NCBI GenBank assembly: GCA_018242765.1
Contig: JAFEBH010000011.1
Span: 310,001 to 374,000, forward strand
DNA from: Nitrospira sp.
GTDB taxonomy: Bacteria > Nitrospirota > Nitrospiria > Nitrospirales > Nitrospiraceae
Direction of reading: 5' to 3'
DNA length: 64,000 bases
Position 1 is the stretch's first letter, and each line of letters begins with the position of its first letter. The notes beneath the pieces were generated by a model. That model did no database searches and was not told where the DNA came from. It saw only the letters and a program-made list of their open reading frames with translations. Below, piece by piece: positions 16,301-24,089 of this stretch. A program made the position numbers and the translations under genes.

Positions 16301-17737
16301 ATGAGTAAGAGTACCCTTCAAAAAAGAGTCGAGATCCAGGGATTGGCGACGGCGATTTTGCTCCCGTCGGTCGGCGTCTTTGGAGGGCCAATCGGGACAG
16401 AGGTTGGCGAGCTGGGGCCTCTCACCAGTGTCGTGGGGATCGGTCTTTTCCAACGTACCGTCCTCACGTTGCAGCGGGCTGGGATTCGGCAATTAATTGT
16501 TCTCTCTGGACCTGATGAGGAGCAGCTCAAGCATTCTCTGGCAAAAGGGCCGCGGGTTACCATTCCTGTTCGTTGGATGCCGGTCCGAGAATTTCCCCTT
16601 GATGATCCTCGGACATGGGAGGCCTTAGCGGCAGAGGTCCGTGGATTTGCACTTATTGCGAGCGTCAACAGTGTGTTCTCGCGTGGGTTGATCGAGCAGT
16701 TACGCCAAGATGTGCGCGATGGTCAAGCCATCGTGGTGGCCCAGTCGAGGCCACAGCAGGGCGAGCGACCTACGAATACAAGCGTGCGGGTGACGATCCC
16801 AGCTCCTGGTCGGGCGACCATGGCCTCTGCTCGTTTCGATGAGTCTACGCTGCAGGCTGCCGAGCTGCTTGTTATTCCAGCTAGCCTCATGAACACTGTA
16901 AACATAAGCGCACAAGATAGAGGCAGCACACCGGTCCGTCAGTGGATCGAGCAGGTGGCCGGTGATGGCCGATTGCAGGTGGTGACGGCTGAGGAAAAGA
17001 GGGGTCTGTGGTATCAGCCGGTACGGACGCCGGATGACGTAGAGAGGGCTGAAAAGAAGTTGTTCAACTCTCTCAAGGGAGAGTTTGAAGGGTTCGTCGA
17101 TCGATATTTCAATCGTAAAGTCTCTCGTGGGTTCACACGCTTATTCCTTGAGCTCGGTCTCTCCCCTAATTCCATCACGATCTTAGCTGGGCTCATCGGG
17201 CTGGTGGCGGCAGCCGGGTTTAGCCTGGGAACATACAGCGCCGGTATTGTGGCCGCACTGCTGTTTCAGCTGGCCGCGGTGATTGATTGCTGCGACGGAG
17301 AAGTCGCTCGATTGACCTTCACCGAATCGCCGTTAGGGGCCTGGCTTGATATCGCTCTGGACAATCTCGTGCACATGGCAATTTTCGCAGGGATCGCCGT
17401 CGGGCTCTATTCAACGCAGATGGGGCAGGAAGATGCCTGGGTATCGCTCGCACTCGGTGGGGCAGCCGTGCTGGGGAACGGCCTCTCGTTCCTGCTCGTC
17501 GACAAGGCTCAAAAAATCAAAACGGCCGTCGGATGGAAGACCCCGGCCCACGCGGCCTGGGCCAATGTCATGTTAAAAAACGTTGCCAGCCGTGATTTTT
17601 CGGTCTCTTTGATCGGGTTCGCCATCTTTGACCAACTCTTTTGGTTTCTTCTTTTTGCGGCGATCGGGTCTCTTCTGTTCGCCGGTGCTATGGTCTGGGT
17701 GATCAGGCCGTCTGCAGTTGCATTACCTCGGCCATAA
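16301..17737 (+). CDS. CDP-alcohol phosphatidyltransferase fused to a degenerate nucleotidyltransferase domain
   Basis: A 478-residue two-part protein. The C-terminal membrane part (about 260-475) has the complete CDP-alcohol phosphotransferase signature: D329, D332, G333, A336, R337, G346, D350 and D354 at the exact family spacing. The N-terminal part (1-240) follows a nucleotidyltransferase fold but lacks the LAAGxGxRL loop, so it is probably inactive or regulatory. The layout recalls the archaeal inositol-phosphate cytidylyltransferase/DIPP-synthase fusions. In this operon it could move aminoethylphosphonate from CMP-AEP to a lipid hydroxyl, forming a phosphonolipid. Acceptor unknown. Confidence 0.85.
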   Translation: MSKSTLQKRVEIQGLATAILLPSVGVFGGPIGTEVGELGPLTSVVGIGLFQRTVLTLQRAGIRQLIVLSGPDEEQLKHSLAKGPRVTIPVRWMPVREFPLDDPRTWEALAAEVRGFALIASVNSVFSRGLIEQLRQDVRDGQAIVVAQSRPQQGERPTNTSVRVTIPAPGRATMASARFDESTLQAAELLVIPASLMNTVNISAQDRGSTPVRQWIEQVAGDGRLQVVTAEEKRGLWYQPVRTPDDVERAEKKLFNSLKGEFEGFVDRYFNRKVSRGFTRLFLELGLSPNSITILAGLIGLVAAAGFSLGTYSAGIVAALLFQLAAVIDCCDGEVARLTFTESPLGAWLDIALDNLVHMAIFAGIAVGLYSTQMGQEDAWVSLALGGAAVLGNGLSFLLVDKAQKIKTAVGWKTPAHAAWANVMLKNVASRDFSVSLIGFAIFDQLFWFLLFAAIGSLLFAGAMVWVIRPSAVALPRP

Positions 17738-18770
17738 CTACCACGTTCGCCATCCGATTCACGTGTTGCGTTATATCCTACTTGCCGTTGGCCTTATTTT
17801 TCTGAGTCTGCTGGTCTGGAATATCGGACCTCGCAATGTCTATGAGGCGGCGTCTACGCTCGGGTCCGCCGCGCTGCTTGCTGTGTTGATTCCCTCCGTC
17901 ATCATGTATGTGATCGAGGCGTATGGGTGGAAGCTGGTGCTGGGGCCATCGGCAAGCGCCGTACCGTTCTGGCGCCTCCTGACAATCCGTACGGCCGGCG
18001 AAGTGGTGAACATGACCACTCCCACGGCCTATTTGGGTGGTGAACCACTGAAGGCGTACCTGTTGAAGCAACACCACGTTCCGATTACGGAGGGAGCCGC
18101 GTCCGTGATAATTGCTAAGACAACCCTGACGATTGCTGAAGTCTTCTATATCCTCATCGGGATTGCCGTTGGGTTTTTGATCTTGGGTACCGGCGGTTCG
18201 GTGGGACAGACCATTACTGCTGCAGTCGTCAGTGTGACGGTATTGGTTTGTTCGATTGCTGGGTTTGTCTTTATCCAGCAACGTGGGCTCTTTGCTTCGA
18301 TGTTGTCGATAGTCAAGAAGCTGGGATTACGGGTTCAGGTGCTTGAGACGCAAGAGGAACACTTGCGTTCGATCGACCAGACGATTCTGAGTTTCTATCG
18401 ACACCACCGTGAGGCGTTCGCGCTGTCGACCGGAGTCTGCTTGTTCGGCTGGTTGGCCGAGTCGCTCGAGGTTTTTGTCATCATCTCTTGCCTCGGTGAT
18501 ACCGCCAGCCTGGGGTCCGTCATCTCAATCGGTGCCTTGGCTGCCCTGATTAAAGGCGGGACCTGTTTTATCCCGGGTAGTCTTGGGGCGCAGGATGCCG
18601 GTAACCTTCTCTTATTACAGGCCTTCGGCTACAGCGATGTGACGGGTATGACCTTCGCGCTGTTACGACGTTTCCGTGAAGTTGTCTGGATCGGTATTGG
18701 GTTGGTGTGTCTTGCCCTGGTGGGGAAACGGAGACCGAGCGAAGATCACCGAGCCGAGAGCCCATCCTGA
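17718..18770 (+). CDS. flippase-like integral membrane protein (LPG synthase TM / UPF0104 family)
   Basis: A 350-residue protein with eight or so transmembrane helices, of the family that shares the membrane domain of lysylphosphatidylglycerol synthase (AglD/UPF0104). Diagnostic parts are TAGEVVNMTTPTAYLGGEPLK and, near the C-terminus, KGGTCFIPGSLGAQDAGNL. TTG 17718 gives a 20-base overlap with the preceding gene; GTG or TTG codons about 15 codons later are alternatives. Its position after the lipid headgroup transferase suggests transport or modification of the product. It converges with a PilZ gene, overlapping it by 25 bases. Confidence 0.82.
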   Translation: MHYLGHNYHVRHPIHVLRYILLAVGLIFLSLLVWNIGPRNVYEAASTLGSAALLAVLIPSVIMYVIEAYGWKLVLGPSASAVPFWRLLTIRTAGEVVNMTTPTAYLGGEPLKAYLLKQHHVPITEGAASVIIAKTTLTIAEVFYILIGIAVGFLILGTGGSVGQTITAAVVSVTVLVCSIAGFVFIQQRGLFASMLSIVKKLGLRVQVLETQEEHLRSIDQTILSFYRHHREAFALSTGVCLFGWLAESLEVFVIISCLGDTASLGSVISIGALAALIKGGTCFIPGSLGAQDAGNLLLLQAFGYSDVTGMTFALLRRFREVVWIGIGLVCLALVGKRRPSEDHRAESPS

Positions 18771-19150
18771 ACGATTGTCTGAAATCGCTCAATCATGCGA
18801 TCCCATACGAAGCCGTGAAGCCGAAAGTCTGCGGCACGGTCAACTCTGTGGAACTGAATTCCCATACGATTCCCCTGGACCCACCGAACCTCCGCCTCCT
18901 CCACCGGTAACGACTGCGCCTGGTCTGGGAGGATTAATCGCATCCGCAGCGTGGTTCCCTGTTGCAGAGCATCTATGGATTCAATGGTGCAGCCGAATAC
19001 CGTGAGGTTCATGACTTTCCCTTCGGCAATCGTGTCGGTCGCAGAAAACATCACGGGGTATTGCACGACAAGGGGGACGCGATAGTGCTGGCGTGAATAG
19101 GTGCGGGTGAATTCCACGGTAAGGCAGTCTAGTCGACCGTTCCCGCACAA
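18746..19150 (-). CDS. PilZ domain protein with atypical second motif
   Basis: A 134-residue PilZ protein. RQHYR supplies the RxxxR motif, but the second motif reads NLTVFG, with Thr where Ser is usual. c-di-GMP binding may be weakened or kept, since Thr can supply the hydroxyl. The 3' end overlaps the end of the flippase-like gene on the other strand by 25 bases, a convergent pair with no room for a separate terminator. The start is not sharply defined; ATG 19150 is used. Confidence 0.82.
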   Translation of the reverse strand: MCGNGRLDCLTVEFTRTYSRQHYRVPLVVQYPVMFSATDTIAEGKVMNLTVFGCTIESIDALQQGTTLRMRLILPDQAQSLPVEEAEVRWVQGNRMGIQFHRVDRAADFRLHGFVWDRMIERFQTIVQDGLSAR

Positions 19151-19230
19151 GGGAATCCCTCATTGGTGGGGACAAGGCACGGATATTCAACGGAGTCTTG
19201 AATGTGCGGGTAGGTCGTTTCTGCCAGGTG

Positions 19231-19650
19231 TCAGGCGGAATAGTGCTTGCTGAGATGTTCGCGTTGCAGATGGAGAATCGTTCTGACCAAGAATTCGCGT
19301 TCTTGTGCACTCATCCGGATGAAACGACCATGAAGACGAAACGTGTGTTGCGGGTTGTGAATGGGATCAACCCGCAGCACTTCCACGTAGGCTTTAAAAG
19401 GTGCCTGGTCAGCCAGTAACAAGGTGCATAAGAGAATGTCGCTCGCTTGAAAGGCTGTGTTAATCGTCACACCGATTCCTCCTGCACTGAGATTCACAGA
19501 TATCTGTGAAAATGGGCCTTCGGAAGTGTCTGCCTCAGCCTGAAGGCGAATGGAGAGAGTGCTGGTGATACGGTAAAACTCACGGCGATCTCTCGGAGAA
19601 GATTGCGAGGGAGACGAATCTGATGCCATGGTAATCGGAAGTATATCCAA
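19231..19650 (-). CDS. PilZ domain protein (c-di-GMP receptor type)
   Basis: A 139-residue PilZ protein with REFYR (RxxxR) near residue 23 and NLSAGG (NxSxxG) near residue 53. An N-terminal Ser-rich tail of about 20 residues precedes the domain; the start may be ATG 19650 or the ATG seven codons downstream. It lies 80 bases upstream of the previous PilZ gene on the same strand, so the two may be co-transcribed. Confidence 0.87.
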   Translation of the reverse strand: MDILPITMASDSSPSQSSPRDRREFYRITSTLSIRLQAEADTSEGPFSQISVNLSAGGIGVTINTAFQASDILLCTLLLADQAPFKAYVEVLRVDPIHNPQHTFRLHGRFIRMSAQEREFLVRTILHLQREHLSKHYSA

Positions 19651-19707
19651 AACCGGGGCGCCGATCCATCGATCGGGTATTGGTACGAGCGTTGAGTGGA
19701 GGGCACA

Positions 19708-19944
19708 ATGCTCAAAACGAACGATTGGCTGGCCGAATCCAGAGGGTATGCTAAGCGATGCAAAGACGTCGAAGCGAACGCATGTTCGGGCGCCTCGGCT
19801 TCATGTTCAATGGTCAGATGTGCTGTGGCATCGAGAAGGACCGCCTCATGGTTCGCGTCCTGCCGGATCGTTACGACGCGCTCCTCAAAAAACCGCGCGC
19901 CTGCGAGATGGATTGCACCGGCAAGTCACTCAAGGAATGTTTAT
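19708..19944 (+). pseudogene. TfoX N-terminal-domain-like gene broken by frameshifts
   Basis: The TfoX_N pattern is recognisable but split over frames. The opening NDWLAES is in one frame, a GMLSDAK piece in a second, and the core RMFGRLGFMFNGQMCCGIE...RLMVRVLPDRYDALL...EMDCTGKSLK in a third. The normal C-terminal end after TGKSLK is missing; the frame instead runs into a hairpin. At least two frameshifts plus truncation make a functional product unlikely, though an 84-residue remnant from ATG 19758 is still open. TfoX_N proteins are small and of uncertain function outside competence regulation. Confidence 0.65.
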
Positions 19945-19963
19945 GGAGGGCAACCCGCCCTCC
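19945..19963 (+). terminator. hairpin at the end of the tfoX-like remnant
   Basis: GGAGGGC-AACCC-GCCCTCC forms a perfect seven-base stem with a five-base loop, followed by CCTAAACTTTTTCC, a T-run that suits a rho-independent terminator. Confidence 0.65.
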
Positions 19964-20012
19964 CCTAAACTTTTTCCGACATCAGTGGGTTAGGATAGGA
20001 AGGTGTGGTTGA

Positions 20013-20371
20013 GGGTGAGCTATTCTCGTTTCCCGTTGCTCTTGCCGAATCCTGTGAAATCTTGAGATTCTATGAGAATCTCATCACTCTTTTCTCCTAA
20101 TCAGGTTAGGTGGCATCAGTCCAGTTATTGCGGGGGGATCTTATGGCTTACTTGGATACGAACAGATTTGACTCGTTGGTTCTCGATTCCTCCAACTCGT
20201 GCCTCTGGGACGAGTCTTTTGGGTGGATGGATCCCTCGCGAGCTGTTGATCTATTCAATCTGTACTTCCCTGCAATACTTCCAGTGTCGTGCTCAATCAT
20301 CAATCGCTCTATCGGTTTGAACGCAAATAGGGGGCCCCTCTTGATTTACAAGCGTCTGGCAGGTTGTTAGG
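20013..20371. other. upstream region of cstA with an inverted repeat at 20063-20083
   Basis: About 360 bases before cstA. TGAGATTCT-ATG-AGAATCTCA (20063-20083) is a perfect nine-base inverted repeat followed by a pyrimidine run; it could be an operator for cstA or a terminator. An 86-codon frame from 20110 shows no domain and is not called. No clear promoter hexamers were found. Confidence 0.5.
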
Positions 20372-22387
20372 ATGCGCCGCATGAAAGTGGCTCTGACGTT
20401 GCTTTGGCTGTTGCTCTCCATCCTTGGCGCGTTGGCTCTGGCCCACGTGGTCGGTGTCGTCAATCCCAATGAAAAGGTAAATGGCCTCTGGCTGGTTGTG
20501 GCGGCGGCCTGCATCTATGTGCTGGCCTATCGATTCTATGGCCGCTGGTTGGCTAGGCAGGTTGTTGGACTGAACAATCAGTACGTCACGCCGGCGGTTC
20601 GGCTCAACGACGGCGTGAATTTTCACCCGACCAACAAGGTCGTGCTATTTGGCCATCACTTTGCGGCCATTGCGGGGGCTGGGCCATTGCTCGGGCCAGT
20701 ACTGGCGGCACAGTTTGGATTCATGCCGGGGTTTCTCTGGCTGGTGATTGGCGCCGTGCTCGGCGGCGCGGTGCAGGACTTCATCATCCTGGTTGCTTCG
20801 ATGCGACGCAACGGGCGTTCGCTGCCTGAGATTGCCCACGATGAACTTGGTTCTATCACCGGGACAGCGACAGCAGTCGCCGTGCTCTTTATTGTGGTGG
20901 TCGCGCTGGCGGGATTAGGATTTGCTGTGGTCAATGCGCTCTACCACAATGCCTGGGGGACGTTCACGATTGCGATGACGATCCCCATCGGCCTGATTAT
21001 GGGCTTCTATCTTCAGAAGTTTCGCGCTGGCGCAGTGGCTGAAGTGTCGATCCTCGGTATCGTCTTACTGATCACTGCAGTACTGTTTGGTCGTGTGGTC
21101 GCACAGTCGTCTTATGCATGGTTCTTTGAGTTCGATAAACCAGCGCTGGTCTGGCTGCTGGCCGGCTACGGCTTTCTCGCCTCGGTGTTGCCGGGTTGGA
21201 TGTTGCTGGTGCCTCGTGGGTATCTCTCAACCTTCATGAAGCTCGGCGTGGTCTTTCTGCTCGGGTTCGGCGTCATTCTGATGGCGCCGACGATCGAGAT
21301 GCCGCGAGTTACGTCATTTGCTTCCGGTGGCGGGCCAATTATCCCCGGCACCCTCTTTCCGTTTCTCTTCATCACGATTGCTTGCGGGGCAATCTCAGGC
21401 TTTCACTCGTTGGTTTCGTCCGGAACCACGCCGAAGATGATCGAGCAGGAGTCTCAGGCGGTGGTAGGCTATGCGGCCATGTTGTTGGAAAGTTTCGTCG
21501 GTGTCATGGCGCTGATCGCAGCATCGGTATTGATTCCTGGCGACTATCTGGCGATCAATACGACGCTGGGTGCGGATGCTCTCACTGCCATGGGTTTTGC
21601 CCCGTCGCGAATTGCTGAACTGTCTCAGATGGTTGAAGTGGACGTGGCTGGACGTCCTGGCGGCGCTGTGTCCCTCGCGGTCGGTATGGCGTCGATCTTC
21701 TCGGCTTTACCTGGGATGTCGGGTCTGATGGCGTATTGGTATCAATTCGCACTGGTATTTGAAGCACTCTTCATCCTGACCACGATCGACACGGGCACGC
21801 GCGTGGCGCGGTACCTCATCCAGGAAATGGCCGGGCGAGTTTACGCCCCCTTTCGTCAGATGAACTGGCTTCCCGGTGTGATGCTTAGCAGCGCGTTGGT
21901 AGTGGGAGCCTGGGCCTATTTGATTGGAACTGGTAGCATTTCCACGATTTGGCCGATGTTCGGCGCGGCGAATCAGTTGCTGGGAACGCTGGCGCTTTGC
22001 ATAGGGACGACGGTGTTGATCAAAATGTGGAAGTCGCCTTATCTCTGGGTGACGGCGCTTCCAATGCTCTTCGTCGGCGCAATTACGCTGACTGGGTCGT
22101 ATGAGATGTTTTGGATGTTCCTGAAGAAAGCTGGAACATTGGCCGCTGGCCAGGCGTTTGCTCTCTATCTCGATGCGGTGTTGGTGGCGCTGGTCGCTGT
22201 GCTCGGTTTGATTGTCTTGAGCGACAGCCTGCGGCAGTGGTATGGCTATGTTGTTTTGAAGAAGCCGTTTACGTCGAGCGAAGTTGTGGTGATGGCGGGT
22301 GGAGGGTCGGCAGGGCGGATACAAACGGCGATTCATTGTGATGATGAGAAGAGGTTTAGGCTGCCGCATGGGACTGGGTGCTGTTAA
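20372..22387 (+). CDS. cstA: CstA-family carbon starvation protein (pyruvate/peptide transporter)
   Basis: A 671-residue polytopic membrane protein with the CstA hallmarks: VNFHPTNKVVLFGHHFAAIAGAGPLLGPVLAAQ, the QDFIIL segment, SGFHSLVSSGTTPKMIEQE and a second CstA half with GTRVARYLIQEM. CstA proteins import pyruvate or peptides during carbon shortage. The start may be ATG 20372 or the ATG three codons on, which is better spaced from an AGGA box. It is a single gene, with no BtsS/R-type sensor adjacent. An inverted repeat about 290 bases upstream may be its control site. Confidence 0.92.
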   Translation: MRRMKVALTLLWLLLSILGALALAHVVGVVNPNEKVNGLWLVVAAACIYVLAYRFYGRWLARQVVGLNNQYVTPAVRLNDGVNFHPTNKVVLFGHHFAAIAGAGPLLGPVLAAQFGFMPGFLWLVIGAVLGGAVQDFIILVASMRRNGRSLPEIAHDELGSITGTATAVAVLFIVVVALAGLGFAVVNALYHNAWGTFTIAMTIPIGLIMGFYLQKFRAGAVAEVSILGIVLLITAVLFGRVVAQSSYAWFFEFDKPALVWLLAGYGFLASVLPGWMLLVPRGYLSTFMKLGVVFLLGFGVILMAPTIEMPRVTSFASGGGPIIPGTLFPFLFITIACGAISGFHSLVSSGTTPKMIEQESQAVVGYAAMLLESFVGVMALIAASVLIPGDYLAINTTLGADALTAMGFAPSRIAELSQMVEVDVAGRPGGAVSLAVGMASIFSALPGMSGLMAYWYQFALVFEALFILTTIDTGTRVARYLIQEMAGRVYAPFRQMNWLPGVMLSSALVVGAWAYLIGTGSISTIWPMFGAANQLLGTLALCIGTTVLIKMWKSPYLWVTALPMLFVGAITLTGSYEMFWMFLKKAGTLAAGQAFALYLDAVLVALVAVLGLIVLSDSLRQWYGYVVLKKPFTSSEVVVMAGGGSAGRIQTAIHCDDEKRFRLPHGTGCC

Positions 22388-22427
22388 AGGCAGCATGACT
22401 AATCTTTCCTGCTCGTGTTGTCTCGCG

Positions 22428-22464
22428 CACACCCAATCTTTCGCATGACAAAGTTATGGGTGTG
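22428..22464 (+). terminator. possible hairpin after cstA
   Basis: CACACCCA (22428-22435) pairs with TGGGTGTG (22457-22464), and an inner CTTT/AAAG extends the structure. No T-run follows, so it may be a factor-dependent end or a processing hairpin. Confidence 0.35.
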
Positions 22465-22535
22465 TTCGGTGCATGTGCGCAGTGAAAGATCAACCATGCC
22501 GCCCTTCCTAGATTAGTGAAAAGAAGGAGGAGATT

Positions 22536-23039
22536 GTGGCTGATCAGTTTTCATTCGATGTGGTATCGGAAGTGAATATGCAGGAGCTGAAGAATGCGCT
22601 GGATCAGGCGACGAAGGAGATTAAGCAGCGATTCGACTTCAAGGACTCAAAGACGGAGATCACGCTGAAGGAAAAGGAGAAGGAGAAGGAGCTGGTCGTC
22701 GTGTCGGATGATGACTACAAGCTCAAGGCTGTACAGGAGATCGTCAAGGCCAAGTGTGTGAAGCGAGGGGTGTCGCTGAAAGCATTTGATTACGGGACAG
22801 TTGAACCCGCCCTCAGTGGGACTGTCCGGCAAGTAGCGAAGATTCAAAGTGGTTTGGCGTCAGACAAGGCGAAAGAGATCACGAAGGCAATCAAAGACTC
22901 GAAATTGAAAGTCCAAGGGCAGATTCAAGGTGAACAGGTTCGGGTGTTGAGTAAGAGTAAGGATGAACTCCAATCGGCCATCGCCTTTTTGAAGGGCAAA
23001 GATTTTGGAATCGATTTGCAGTTTACAAACTATAGGTAA
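22536..23039 (+). CDS. yajQ: YajQ-family nucleotide-binding protein (UPF0234)
   Basis: A 167-residue cytoplasmic protein matching YajQ from end to end: FSFDVVSEVNMQELKNALDQ at the start, RFDFKDSKTEI, and GKDFGIDLQFTNYR at the end. Members bind c-di-GMP or nucleotides and act as effectors in some pathogens; in this organism it may join the PilZ proteins as a c-di-GMP effector. GTG 22536 has an excellent GGAGGAG site. A small KEKEKEK run near residue 48 is the only irregularity. Confidence 0.93.
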   Translation: MADQFSFDVVSEVNMQELKNALDQATKEIKQRFDFKDSKTEITLKEKEKEKELVVVSDDDYKLKAVQEIVKAKCVKRGVSLKAFDYGTVEPALSGTVRQVAKIQSGLASDKAKEITKAIKDSKLKVQGQIQGEQVRVLSKSKDELQSAIAFLKGKDFGIDLQFTNYR

Positions 23040-23064
23040 ACGGTGTGGCGCTTGTGTCAACCTC

Positions 23065-24078
23065 ATGAACATTCTGCTCGCTTTCCTTTTTCTTGCGACC
23101 TCTCTCGCAGGCTGCAATCGTAGCGATCCCATCGTTCTCATCCAGCTCCATCCGAAGAACCCTGACATCATTTATGTCGCGACCAATGATTACATCTATA
23201 AGACTCGTGACGGTGGTCAGGTTTGGTCAAACCTCTCACAAGGGATGAGTCACTCGCGAGTGATCGCCATGGCAGTTGATCCCGCATATCCTGCAACGGT
23301 CTATGCGGGCACAAAGGGTGATGCGGTTTATAAGAGTCACGATGGGGGGCAACGGTGGGCCTCGATGCGTGCAGGGCTTGATGATGCGACGATCAGCTCT
23401 GTCGTGAATCAGTTTCTCTTTGACCCCATTGACGCGCAGCATATCTTCATTGCCACTACAATGGGTGTGTTCGAAACAAAAAATGGTGGTGAGCAGTGGG
23501 TCAAAAAAATGGAGGGGATGAAAGAAGTGTTGATGGTGGTGACACTCGGGATGGATCCCACTCGTCCGTCGATTCTCTACGCAGGAACAAGTGGTGGTGT
23601 CTATAAGTCCATTGATCAAGCCGGCCATTGGGAAAAGGTGAACAATGGGCTTGTTCCACTGGACATGGTAAAAACGTCACGGGCCTTGAATGTGACGTCG
23701 ATACTCGTCGATCCCTATGAACCTGATACTGTGTATGCGGCCACCTTGGCAGGGATGTATAAGACCACGGATGGAGCCCAGTCCTGGAGGCGGATCGGGG
23801 AATCACTAGCGGATCAAATGATTGTGGGGATGGTGCTGGATCGAACGCGCCGAGGTGTGCTCTATATCACAGGGCGTGATGGGGTGCATCGAAGTGATGA
23901 TGGTGGGGCAACCTGGGAGGCAATGAACAGGGGATTTTCTACCACCAATGTCAGGGCCATTGCTCAAAGCGATGTCAATCCGAAGGTGTTCTATGCCGGC
24001 ACCAACGGAAGCGGCCTCTATCGGAGTCAGGATGCAGGTGAGACGTGGGAGTCCATGCCGCGGGTAGGGGGTGGGTAA
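23065..24078 (+). CDS. lipoprotein with BNR/sortilin-type beta-propeller repeats
   Basis: A 337-residue protein with a lipoprotein signal (LLAFLFLATSLAGC, lipid Cys near residue 17). The rest is a run of about seven repeats of the form P-TVYAGT--GVYKS-DGG--W, as in BNR/Asp-box propellers such as YCF48 or the sortilin VPS10 fold. No sialidase catalytic residues are evident, so it is a binding or scaffold protein on the outer or inner membrane. ATG 23065 follows yajQ by 25 bases; a longer frame overlapping yajQ is rejected because it would bury the signal peptide. Confidence 0.85.
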   Translation: MNILLAFLFLATSLAGCNRSDPIVLIQLHPKNPDIIYVATNDYIYKTRDGGQVWSNLSQGMSHSRVIAMAVDPAYPATVYAGTKGDAVYKSHDGGQRWASMRAGLDDATISSVVNQFLFDPIDAQHIFIATTMGVFETKNGGEQWVKKMEGMKEVLMVVTLGMDPTRPSILYAGTSGGVYKSIDQAGHWEKVNNGLVPLDMVKTSRALNVTSILVDPYEPDTVYAATLAGMYKTTDGAQSWRRIGESLADQMIVGMVLDRTRRGVLYITGRDGVHRSDDGGATWEAMNRGFSTTNVRAIAQSDVNPKVFYAGTNGSGLYRSQDAGETWESMPRVGGG

Positions 24079-24089
24079 TGGGAGACCGA

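Noticed and set aside
20110..20370. Plus-strand 86-codon frame before cstA
   Set aside because: No domain, mixed composition and no supporting context; kept only as part of the intergenic note.
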